DNA of 64,000 bases from Teichococcus wenyumeiae (lineage in GTDB: Bacteria > Pseudomonadota > Alphaproteobacteria > Acetobacterales > Acetobacteraceae), in assembly GCF_003696345.1 (NCBI RefSeq), contig NZ_RFLX01000016.1, forward strand, positions 1-64,000, given 5' to 3'. Shown here in pieces: positions 47,388 to 55,134 of the stretch. The stretch's first letter is position 1. Each line of letters starts with the position of its first letter. The translations under genes and the position numbers were made by a program. The notes under the pieces were generated by a model. That model was not told the origin of the DNA. It did no database searches and worked only from the letters and a program-made list of their open reading frames with translations.

Positions 47388-47936
47388 ATGGCACGTGTAC
47401 CCATCCTGAGCCGTGAAGATCTGGCGCCCGAACACCAGGGCATCCTGGCACGCGACATCACGTTGAATCGTGTTCTGGCCAATAGCCCAGAGGCAGCCAA
47501 GGCCTTCGACAACCTCGGCATGTTCATCCGCCATCGCAGCCGCCTTGATCCGCGGCTGCGCCAACTGGCAATATTGCAGATCGGGTGGCTAGCGCGGAGC
47601 CCCTATGAATGGTCCCATCATGTCCGCATCAGCCGTGACTTCGGCGTGCCGGATCATGACATTGCTGCCATCGCCGCGGAAACTGACGGGCAGGGCAGCA
47701 GCCTTGATCCGGTTGCCAAGCTGGTGCTGCGCGGTGCACGGGAGATGTTCCACGGGCCTGGAATGTCGGCAGAAACCTTCGATGCGCTGCGCCCGCACCT
47801 GGACCCGGCGCTGCTGACGGAGCTGACGGTGGTGGTAGCCTTCTATTGTGGTGTGGTGCGGCTGCTGGCGACGCTCGAGGTGGATGTGGAGCCAGATTAT
47901 GCGCAATACTTGCAGGAATTCCCGCTGCCACAATAA
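47388..47936 (+). CDS. Carboxymuconolactone decarboxylase family protein
   Basis: 182 residues, all-helical CMD/AhpD-like fold. The characteristic segment is SPYEWSHHVRISRDFGVPD, with the Glu and His of the CMD motif but without the CxxC of AhpD peroxidases. ATG 47388 follows aaggagc. With the divergent PcaD-like lactonase it recalls the protocatechuate branch, but no ring dioxygenase is present here. Confidence 0.87.
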   Translation: MARVPILSREDLAPEHQGILARDITLNRVLANSPEAAKAFDNLGMFIRHRSRLDPRLRQLAILQIGWLARSPYEWSHHVRISRDFGVPDHDIAAIAAETDGQGSSLDPVAKLVLRGAREMFHGPGMSAETFDALRPHLDPALLTELTVVVAFYCGVVRLLATLEVDVEPDYAQYLQEFPLPQ

Positions 47937-47954
47937 TGCAGAACACGCTGGCAC

Positions 47955-47974
47955 AGGCCGGTGCTGGCCGGCCT
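47955..47974. terminator. Hairpin between convergent genes
   Basis: 7-bp stem AGGCCGG / CCGGCCT with a 6-base loop, 19 bp after the CMD stop and upstream of the convergent binding-protein end. Followed by TCTGAG rather than a T-run. The remaining gap to 48173 shows no gene. Confidence 0.5.
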
Positions 47975-48173
47975 TCTGAGCATCCGAGGCAACGCGGTGG
48001 TTCAGGCGAGGCAGATACCTCGCGCCTCGACCTCTGCCGCGCCCATAGATTTTTATGGGTCCGGCTGACCTGAAGACCGGCACGACGACACATGAACTAT
48101 AAGCGTTGCGCAGATATCTTCGTGCCTGCCGTCTTCCGCGTTAGCATCCCTCCTGGATCGATGGGCCTTAAGC

Positions 48174-49397
48174 CTAGGTTCGCACCAGCGGGCAGGCGCT
48201 CAGCTGTAATGGCTTGACCGTGTCCTCGGGCGCCATGGTAGAGATGAGCTTGCAGTAATCCCACTCCTGCTGGCTTTCAGCCGGTGTTTTCACCTGCAGC
48301 AAATAGGCTGCCAGTACCGCCCGGCCGTCCGCGCGAATGGTGCCGGAACCGAAAGCGTCGTCTTGTGTCGGCATCTTCTTCATCTGCGCCACCACTGCGG
48401 CGCCGCTTTCCTTGGCGCGGGATACCCCGAGCGCTCCGACAGCCTTCAGGTAGTGAAGCGTGGTGGCGTAGCATCCTGCATGCACCATACCGGGATAGGC
48501 GCCACCCATGACCGGCAGCACGCGCTTGGTGAAAGCCCGCGTCTGCTCATTGGTGTCCCAGTAAAAGCTGTTGGTGAACAGCAGGTGCTGCATGGTCTGC
48601 AGCCCTGCCGCTTTGATGTCGTTCAGGAACATGACCAGGGCCGCGACCTTCATCCGCTGAGTGATCCCGAACTCCTGCGCCTGCTTGATACAGTTCGGCA
48701 GATCGTTGCCGCCGAGCGCCAGGCCGATGACCTCCGCGCCGCTGCTGCGCGCGGCCAGCAGCGTGGCCGAGAAGTCGGATGTTCCCAGCGGTACCCGTGA
48801 GCCGCCCACCACGCTGCCGCCCGCCTCCTGCACAAATGCGGTCGTTTCAGCTTGCAGCGAGTGGCCAAAAGCATTGTCTGTGGCGATGAAGTACCACTTG
48901 CGGCCGCCGCCTTTCACCGTCTCCGCCGCCACGGCCTTGGACAGCATATAGCCGTCATAGGTCCAGTTGATCGTATTCGGCGTGCAGAGCGCATTGGTGA
49001 ATTCGGTGGCGGTGACGGCCACGCCCAGGCAGGCTTTGTCCTTGTCCCGCGAAACGGTTGCGGCGGCGAGGCCGACGGCGGAGTTCGGGCCCGCGATCAG
49101 CATGTCGACGCCCTGCTGGTCGAACCAGCGCCGGGCGAGTGTCGCGCCGATATCCGCCTTGTTCTGATGGTCGCCGAATATGATCTCGACATTGAGGCCG
49201 GAGACCTTGGGCATCATCTCGGCTGCGGCCTGCCGTGCGCAGGCCACGCCGGCCGGGCCAAGAAGATCGGTGTAGATGCCGGAGAAGTCAGCCAGAACGC
49301 CGATTCGGATAGTGGGTGCCTGCGCGATGGCAGGCGTGGCCAGGGTGGCCGCGAGGCCGGCCGTCCCCTGAAGCAGCGCGCGACGCGATGTGGACAT
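48174..49397 (-). CDS. Branched-chain-type solute-binding protein, orphan
   Basis: Periplasmic binding protein (Peripla_BP_6), 407 residues. The signal peptide MSTSRRALLQGTAGLAATLA with AIAQA cleavage carries a twin-arginine-like start. Mature part begins PTIRIGVLADFSGIYTDLLG. No Liv permease or ATPase genes lie beside it, so it must share a transporter or act as a receptor. It is 83 bp downstream of the YihU-like reductase on the same strand. Confidence 0.91.
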   Translation of the reverse strand: MSTSRRALLQGTAGLAATLATPAIAQAPTIRIGVLADFSGIYTDLLGPAGVACARQAAAEMMPKVSGLNVEIIFGDHQNKADIGATLARRWFDQQGVDMLIAGPNSAVGLAAATVSRDKDKACLGVAVTATEFTNALCTPNTINWTYDGYMLSKAVAAETVKGGGRKWYFIATDNAFGHSLQAETTAFVQEAGGSVVGGSRVPLGTSDFSATLLAARSSGAEVIGLALGGNDLPNCIKQAQEFGITQRMKVAALVMFLNDIKAAGLQTMQHLLFTNSFYWDTNEQTRAFTKRVLPVMGGAYPGMVHAGCYATTLHYLKAVGALGVSRAKESGAAVVAQMKKMPTQDDAFGSGTIRADGRAVLAAYLLQVKTPAESQQEWDYCKLISTMAPEDTVKPLQLSACPLVRT

Positions 49398-49480
49398 TGG
49401 GCGTTTCCCTGTATGTCAGCATGGCCCGCCCTCTACGGGGCGGTGCATGTTGTCGGTGGGCCGGCGATCCGGCCCGCCGT

Positions 49481-50374
49481 TCAGCGCAGCCGGGGTTTCT
49501 CGATGCCGGCCAGGTCGCAGAGCGCGTCCACCATGGCCGAGAAGTCCTTGCCGCCGAACCCGCGCGACCGTGCCGTGCTGAAGGCCTCGCGGGCGGCGGC
49601 GGCCATGGGCATCGGCACCTTCGCCATATTGGCCGCATCGACGATCAGCGTCAGATCCTTGTGCGCCAGGTCGATGGTGAAGCCGGGCTCGATATCGTCC
49701 TTCAGCACCTTTGTCGGCCACGCGATCTTGAGCTGCCCGTTCACCGCCGTGGTGCCATAGAGCACGTCCAGCGTTGTCTCCAGTTGCAGGCCGAAGCGCT
49801 GCGACAGCGCCAGCGCCTCTGCATTCATCTGGCAGGAGGCAACGGCCAGGAAGTTGTTCACCAGCTTGGTGCGCGTGCCGCTGCCCACGGGGCCGCAATG
49901 GTGGATGGTCGATCCCATCGCTTCCAGCAGCGGCCGGACCACCTCGAAATGTTCGGGCTCGCCGCCCACCATGAACAGCGACTCACCGCGGTCCGCATGG
50001 CTGGCGAGGCGGCCCACCGGCGCGTCCACGAAGCCGATGCCGCGCTCCTTGGCCTGCCGGGCCAGGCGGTCGGTGGTCTCAGGGTCGATGGTGCTCATGT
50101 CCAGCACGATCGAGCCAGGCTTGGCATTGGCCAGCACGCCCTCCGCACCGCCCACGACCTGGTCCACGATGGCGGAGTTCGGCAGCATGGTGACGATCAC
50201 CTGGCCAGCGGAAGCCACCTCGGCCACGGTTGCCGCGGCACGCGCCTGCAGCAGTTCCAGCTCGGCCACCGCCTCCGGATTGATGTCGTTGACGACCAGC
50301 CGGAACCCCTTGCGGCAGAGGTTCGACGCCATGGGGCGCCCCATGCGGCCCAGCCCGATGAATCCGACATCCAT
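49481..50374 (-). CDS. YihU/GarR-like beta-hydroxyacid dehydrogenase
   Basis: NAD(P)-dependent reductase, 297 residues, start ATG 50374 after GGGAGGAGA. The cofactor motif is GFIGLGRMGRPMASNL, the catalytic Lys170 is in GSGTRTKLVNNF. Instead of the family's usual DAPVSGG it has DAPVGRLASHA (Arg122), and Asn173/174 follow the Lys. From memory the same GR variant and neighbouring residues mark E. coli YihU (sulfolactaldehyde reductase), where they bind the sulfonate. The C-terminal IDLAHKDLTLIVDAAN and VPMPMAAAAREAFS also resemble YihU. Substrate is inferred. Confidence 0.85.
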   Translation of the reverse strand: MDVGFIGLGRMGRPMASNLCRKGFRLVVNDINPEAVAELELLQARAAATVAEVASAGQVIVTMLPNSAIVDQVVGGAEGVLANAKPGSIVLDMSTIDPETTDRLARQAKERGIGFVDAPVGRLASHADRGESLFMVGGEPEHFEVVRPLLEAMGSTIHHCGPVGSGTRTKLVNNFLAVASCQMNAEALALSQRFGLQLETTLDVLYGTTAVNGQLKIAWPTKVLKDDIEPGFTIDLAHKDLTLIVDAANMAKVPMPMAAAAREAFSTARSRGFGGKDFSAMVDALCDLAGIEKPRLR

Positions 50375-50489
50375 GCCGGTCTCCTCCCTTGATCTTGTGG
50401 CGTGCGTCTGTCGCGTACGTCTGGCACAGGAACGATTTAGCAACGCTTCTCGGGCGTCGATCCCATACAAGAACGGCATGGCAGAATGA

Positions 50490-50506
50490 CCGAATTGCGA
50501 ATTCGG
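50490..50506. promoter_or_regulatory. 17-bp palindrome between divergent operons (likely operator)
   Basis: CCGAATT-GCG-AATTCGG is an exact 7+3+7 inverted repeat, 52 bp before the ComD-like start and 116 bp before the reductase start. A second short palindrome CCGATCGG lies at 50514-50521. The symmetry and position suit a LysR- or GntR-type operator that controls both directions. The LysR gene at 52648 is the nearest candidate. Confidence 0.6.
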
Positions 50507-50557
50507 CTCGGAACCGATCGGCTTTAGCCCTCTTGGAAAGCATCAAGGGGGTAGACC

Positions 50558-51109
50558 ATGAACCAGATTGCCGGCCCTCCAGCCAGCGAGGTGGATACCG
50601 GTTGGCCAGTGGCCATCTATGGCGCGCTGAAGCGTGCCCGGGTGCGCCAGGTTTCGTATGTGCCGGATGCCGGGCATTCCCGCCTGATCAACCTGGCGCA
50701 TGAGGACACCGCCATGGCGGCCACCGTCCTGACCACCGAGGAGGAGGGCGTTGCCCTGGCGGCGGGGGCCTGGCTGGGCGGGGACCGGTCCGTGCTGCTG
50801 ATGCAGTCGAGTGGTGTCGGCAACTGCATCAACATGCTGTCGCTGCTGAACTCCTGCCGCTTTCCCTTCCTGACCCTGGTGACCATGCGGGGCGAATGGG
50901 CCGAGTTCAATCCGTGGCAGATCCCGATGGGCCGCGCGGCCGCTGCGGCGCTTGAGCTGATGGGCGTCACCGTCATGCGCCTGGATGAAGCTGACGAGGC
51001 CGATGAGATCGTCACCGCAGCAGCCGATCTCGCCTTCGAAGGGGATCAGCAGATCGCCGTGTTGATCTCCCAGCGCCTGATCGGCCGCAAGAAGTGGGTG
51101 AGCGAGTGA
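50558..51109 (+). CDS. ComD-like TPP decarboxylase, Pyr (alpha) subunit
   Basis: 183 residues, the length of sulfopyruvate decarboxylase alpha. It carries the TPP PYR domain: VSYVPDAGHSRLINLAHED, then the cofactor-activating Glu in LTTEEEGVALAAGAWLGG (Glu61-63) and LLMQSSGVGNCINML. It needs the PP-domain partner encoded immediately downstream, whose ATG shares the A of this stop (TGATG). Alternatives are phosphonopyruvate decarboxylase or another 2-oxoacid decarboxylase. Confidence 0.83.
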   Translation: MNQIAGPPASEVDTGWPVAIYGALKRARVRQVSYVPDAGHSRLINLAHEDTAMAATVLTTEEEGVALAAGAWLGGDRSVLLMQSSGVGNCINMLSLLNSCRFPFLTLVTMRGEWAEFNPWQIPMGRAAAAALELMGVTVMRLDEADEADEIVTAAADLAFEGDQQIAVLISQRLIGRKKWVSE

Positions 51110-51702
51110 TGGCCATGCAACCGGGCACGATGGATCGCCGCCACGCCGTGCGTGACCTGCTGGCGGACCGGGCGGAATTGTTGGTGGTGAGCGGCCTCGG
51201 CTCGCCCAGCTATGACGTCTTCGCGGCGGGCGACGATGCGGCAAATTTCTACCTCTGGGGCGCCATGGGCGGCGCCGCGATGATGGGGCTGGGCCTGGCC
51301 CTGGCCCGCCCGCGGCAGCCTGTGGCGGTGATCACCGGCGATGGCGAGGCCATGATGGGCGTCGGGGGGCTGCTGACGATCTCGGTCCGCAAGCCGCCCA
51401 ACCTGACGGTGGTGGTTCTGGACAATGGACAGTTCGGCGAAACCGGCATGCAGCGCAGCCATTCTGGCTTCGGCGTCGATCTGGCGAAGCTGGCCCAGGG
51501 CGCTGGCTTCTCCGAGGTCGTCACCATCCGGAACCTGGAGGGGGTGGCAGCCTTCCGCCCCCGCCTGCAGGACGTCGCCGGAGGACCACGCTTCGCGGTC
51601 CTGCGCATTGCTCCAGGAAACCAGGAGCGGGCTCTGCCGGCGCGGGACGGCGTGTATCTGAAGAACCGCTTCCGCGAGAAGCTCGGGCTCCCGGTGAGCT
51701 GA
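51109..51702 (+). CDS. ComE-like TPP decarboxylase, PP (beta) subunit
   Basis: 197 residues carrying the TPP/Mg-binding motif: GDGEAMMG (77-84) to VVLDNGQFGETG with Asn106 about 27 residues later. LWGAMGGAAMMGLGLALARP precedes it. Together with the upstream alpha subunit it forms one thiamine-diphosphate decarboxylase. The overlap (TGATG) implies coupled translation and equal stoichiometry. Confidence 0.85.
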   Translation: MAMQPGTMDRRHAVRDLLADRAELLVVSGLGSPSYDVFAAGDDAANFYLWGAMGGAAMMGLGLALARPRQPVAVITGDGEAMMGVGGLLTISVRKPPNLTVVVLDNGQFGETGMQRSHSGFGVDLAKLAQGAGFSEVVTIRNLEGVAAFRPRLQDVAGGPRFAVLRIAPGNQERALPARDGVYLKNRFREKLGLPVS

Positions 51703-51724
51703 GGCGGGCGTGCTGGTGGTGGCG

Positions 51725-52648
51725 TCACGTCTCCAGTTGGATGTCCCAGAGGCCCTCCTGCCACAAGCAGCGGACCTCTTCGACGATCAGGTTGGCGACG
51801 GCTGTGGCCGCCACGGAGGAAGGGCGGTCAACCGGTGCCGCCAGCACAAGCTCCCGTGTCACGGCGGGGTTGAGCGGCGCCGCCTCCAGCCGTCCTGCCC
51901 GCAGTTCGGCGGCGATGGATGAGGGCGGGAGGACACTGAAGCCCAATCCTTCCTCCACGAAGCTGGTCAGCACCCGGTAGGAATCGGCTTCCAGCATAAC
52001 TCGCAGGGAAAGGCCACGCTTGGCCGCCGCGCGCTCGATCAGGGTGCGCAGGCCATGGGAATGGCTGGGCAGCACCAGCTTCTGCTGCGCCAGCCATGCC
52101 AGCCGGACCGGCCCGGCTTCCCTGAGCCCTGAGCCTGGCGGCCCGACCACCACCACCTCGTCGCGGCCGAGCGGCTGGGCCGAGAGATGCAGGTCCACAG
52201 CCGGGCCATAGATCAGTGCCAGGTCCATCTCCCCACGGTTCAGCCATTCCAGGAGATGCCCGCCGTAGCTTTCAACGATGCACAGGGCTACATCCGGCAG
52301 TTCATTGACCACGCGGCGCGCGAAGCGGGCCGAGAGCACGGTGCTGACCGTAGGCACCAGCCCCAGGACGACGCGCCCGGCAGGGGAGGCGCTGAAGGAC
52401 TGGATGTCGTCGCGCACCTGCTCCATCTGCCGGACCAGTCCGGCCGTACGCTCCAGCAGCATGCAGCCGGCACTGGTCAGCTGCATGCCGCGCCCGTTGC
52501 GGATAAAGAGCTCGGTACGCAGCTCGTGTTCCAGCAGCTTGATATGGCGGCTCAAGGCGGGCTGCGCGATGCGCAGCCGGTCCGAGGCCTTGCTGAGGCT
52601 GCCCAGTTCTGCCACGGCCTTGAAGGTCCGCAACTGGCGAAAATCCAC
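51725..52648 (-). CDS. LysR-family transcriptional regulator
   Basis: 307 residues. The N-terminal HTH spans about 1-60 (FKAVAELGSLSKASDRLRIA, then QPALSRHIKLLEHEL), followed by the periplasmic-binding-like effector domain. Convergent with the ComE-like gene (22 bp apart). The adjacent catabolic module and its palindromic operator make it the likely regulator; the co-inducer is unknown. Confidence 0.92.
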   Translation of the reverse strand: MDFRQLRTFKAVAELGSLSKASDRLRIAQPALSRHIKLLEHELRTELFIRNGRGMQLTSAGCMLLERTAGLVRQMEQVRDDIQSFSASPAGRVVLGLVPTVSTVLSARFARRVVNELPDVALCIVESYGGHLLEWLNRGEMDLALIYGPAVDLHLSAQPLGRDEVVVVGPPGSGLREAGPVRLAWLAQQKLVLPSHSHGLRTLIERAAAKRGLSLRVMLEADSYRVLTSFVEEGLGFSVLPPSSIAAELRAGRLEAAPLNPAVTRELVLAAPVDRPSSVAATAVANLIVEEVRCLWQEGLWDIQLET

Positions 52649-52793
52649 TCGCTCCTCCCATCTGCCCCGCCGGCACCGTTCTCTTCCGGACCGATGATGC
52701 CCGATTCAGCGGCCAGCATCTCAGCAGAGATCGGCTGCCAGGAAACGTCCTGCCGGTGCCAGGCGGCCGCATGGGCCTGGCCCGCCGAGCGTC

Positions 52794-54995
52794 TCACCCG
52801 GATACGGGCCGCAGAGGACCGTCCTGCATCCACTCCTTGAGCTTGGACCACCGCCGCCGCGTGTTCTTGTTTCCAACCGCGATAGCCAGCGCGCGCCGCT
52901 GGCCCACCAGCACGACCAGCCGCTTGCCCCGCGTCACACCGGTGTAGAGCAGGTTCCGGGCCAGCATGGTGTAGTGCTGGGTGGTGAGCGGGATCACCAC
53001 GGCAGGGTATTCCGATCCCTGCGCCTTGTGGACTGTGGTGGCATAGGCCAGGACCAGCTCATCCAGCTCGCCGAAACCATAAACGACCTCGCGCTCCTCG
53101 AACCGGACCGTGAGTTCTCCTTCCTCGAGGTCGAGGCGCGATATGATGCCGAGGTCGCCGTTATAGACCTCCCGGTCATAGTCGTTCGCCACCTGCATGA
53201 CCTTGTCCCCGGGGCAGAAGGTCCAGCCGAAGCGCTCCACCCGCAGCTCCCCCGGCGGGTTCAGCGCCTTCTGCAACTCGATGTTGAGCGCGCGCGCCCC
53301 GAGTCCGCCGCGGTTCATGGGACATAGCACCTGGATATCCCGCACGGGGTCCAGCCCAAAGCGGGCAGGGATACGCTCCCGCACCACCGCCAGCAGCTTG
53401 CGCACCCCTTCCTCCGGGTCGGCCGCATTCACGAAGTAGAAGTCCGACCCCTCGGCCTGGCGCAGCTCGGGCATCCGGCCCTGGTTGATCCGATGGGCAT
53501 TGACGATGACCTGGCTTTCAGCCGCCTGCCGGAACACCTCGGTCAGCCGGACCACCGGCAGGGTCCCGGCGCCGATGATATCCGCCAGCACCTGCCCCGG
53601 CCCCACCGACGGAAGCTGATCCACGTCGCCCACCAGCAGCAGGGCGGCCTCGTCCGGCAATGCCCGGAGCAAGGCCCGCATGAGGGGGACATCGACCATC
53701 GAGGTCTCGTCCACCACCAGGAGCTGGCATTCCAACGGGCGTTCCTCGCTCCGCTTGAACCCGCCGGTCTTGGGGTCGGCCTCCAGCAGGCGGTGGATGG
53801 TGCGGGCTTCCAGCCCCGTGCTGTCCGTCAGGCGCTTGGCGGCACGGCCGGTGGGCGCGCAGAGCACCACCTGCACGCCCTTGGCCCGCAGAACCTGCAG
53901 GATGGAATTCACCAGTGTCGTCTTGCCCACGCCGGGCCCGCCGGTGATGACCAGCGCCTTGGAGCGGAGCGCGAGCCCAAGGGCCTGCCGCTGGCTGGGC
54001 GCGAGGGAAAGGCCGGTCTTGCCTTCCACCCAGGGGATGGCGCGTTCCGCGTCGATGGCGGGCCAGGGCGGCTGCCCCGCGGCAAGAGTTTTCAGCCGTT
54101 CCGCGATCACCTGCTCAGCCCGGTACAGGCCGGCGAGGAAGACGCAGCGCTCGCCCTCCAGCGTATCGGCGACCACCTCGCCGGCTTCGAGTTCCAGCTT
54201 CAGCGCGGCCTCGATCAGGGGCGGGGGCACCACGATCAAGGCGGCGGTCTGTGCGGTCAGCTCCTCCACGGGCAGGCCGCAATGCCCTTCGCCGGTGGCC
54301 TCGGCCAGCGCGAAGGAGATGCCGGCCCGCACCCGGATGGTGGTCGTGGGCTCGATCCCGAGCTTCTGCGCCACGAGGTCGGCCGTGCGGAAGCCGATGC
54401 CGCGGATGTCGCGGGCGAGGCGGTAGGGATTCTCGGTGATGACCTGCACGGCATTGACGCCATAGGTCTTGTAGATCCGCACGGCTCGCGAGGTGCCGAC
54501 ACCATGGGCGTGCAGGAACAGCATGATCTCGCGGATCACCTTCTGCTCGGCCCAGCCCGCGACGATGCGGGCCGCGCGCCGGGGGCCGATGCCCGTCACC
54601 TCCCGCAGCCGGCCCGGCTCCGCCTCGATGAGGTCGAAGACCGCCTCGCCGAAGGCCCGCACCAGCTTCCTCGCATAAGCCGGGCCGATGCCGCGGATCA
54701 TGCCGGAGCCGAGATAGCGCTCGATGCCTTCCAGGGTGGTGGGCGGGCTCGCCTTCAGGAATTGCGCCCTAAATTGCAGGCCATGGCTGCGGTCGTTGAC
54801 CCAGCTGCCCGAGAGCTGGACCCACTCGCCGGCCGTGATCGTGGCGGCATGGCCAACCACCGTGACCAGGTCCTTGTGCCCCCTGGCCTTCACCCGCAGG
54901 ACACAGAAGCCATTCTCGGCATTGTGGTAGGTGATCCGCTCGACCAGCCCTGCCAGGGCCTCGGTGGGTGCGGATTGGACGGTCGCAGCGGCCAT
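52794..54995 (-). CDS. RecD-like SF1 helicase (RecD2 type)
   Basis: ATP-dependent 5'-3' DNA helicase, 733 residues. An OB-like N-terminus is followed by helix-hairpin-helix repeats (GIGPAYARKLVRAFG; VTGIGPRRAARIVAGW at about 137-152). Walker A is GGPGVGKTTL near 350-360, Walker B VVDETSMVD, motif III GDVDQLPSVGPG, and the C-terminal UvrD_C_2 block TTVHKAQGSEYPAV with ARNLLYTGVTRGK. This fits RecD2 rather than the RecBCD subunit; no recB or recC is nearby. It diverges from the topoisomerase gene across 139 bp. Confidence 0.93.
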   Translation of the reverse strand: MAAATVQSAPTEALAGLVERITYHNAENGFCVLRVKARGHKDLVTVVGHAATITAGEWVQLSGSWVNDRSHGLQFRAQFLKASPPTTLEGIERYLGSGMIRGIGPAYARKLVRAFGEAVFDLIEAEPGRLREVTGIGPRRAARIVAGWAEQKVIREIMLFLHAHGVGTSRAVRIYKTYGVNAVQVITENPYRLARDIRGIGFRTADLVAQKLGIEPTTTIRVRAGISFALAEATGEGHCGLPVEELTAQTAALIVVPPPLIEAALKLELEAGEVVADTLEGERCVFLAGLYRAEQVIAERLKTLAAGQPPWPAIDAERAIPWVEGKTGLSLAPSQRQALGLALRSKALVITGGPGVGKTTLVNSILQVLRAKGVQVVLCAPTGRAAKRLTDSTGLEARTIHRLLEADPKTGGFKRSEERPLECQLLVVDETSMVDVPLMRALLRALPDEAALLLVGDVDQLPSVGPGQVLADIIGAGTLPVVRLTEVFRQAAESQVIVNAHRINQGRMPELRQAEGSDFYFVNAADPEEGVRKLLAVVRERIPARFGLDPVRDIQVLCPMNRGGLGARALNIELQKALNPPGELRVERFGWTFCPGDKVMQVANDYDREVYNGDLGIISRLDLEEGELTVRFEEREVVYGFGELDELVLAYATTVHKAQGSEYPAVVIPLTTQHYTMLARNLLYTGVTRGKRLVVLVGQRRALAIAVGNKNTRRRWSKLKEWMQDGPLRPVSG

Positions 54996-55134
54996 CGGCC
55001 CTCAGATCGGTTCATCAAAAGCCCAGGGAAGCGTGGCGCAGCCATGCCGGTATTGCCACTGCTGCCGGGCTGCCCCTCAAGATGGGACTGGCAGGCCGGC
55101 TTTGGAACCTTTAGAGAACATCCGAAGGGTGCCC

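Noticed and set aside
52187-52840. Plus-strand frames opposite the LysR gene
   Set aside because: The LysR reading has a clear HTH and effector domain; the plus-strand translations have no recognisable features.
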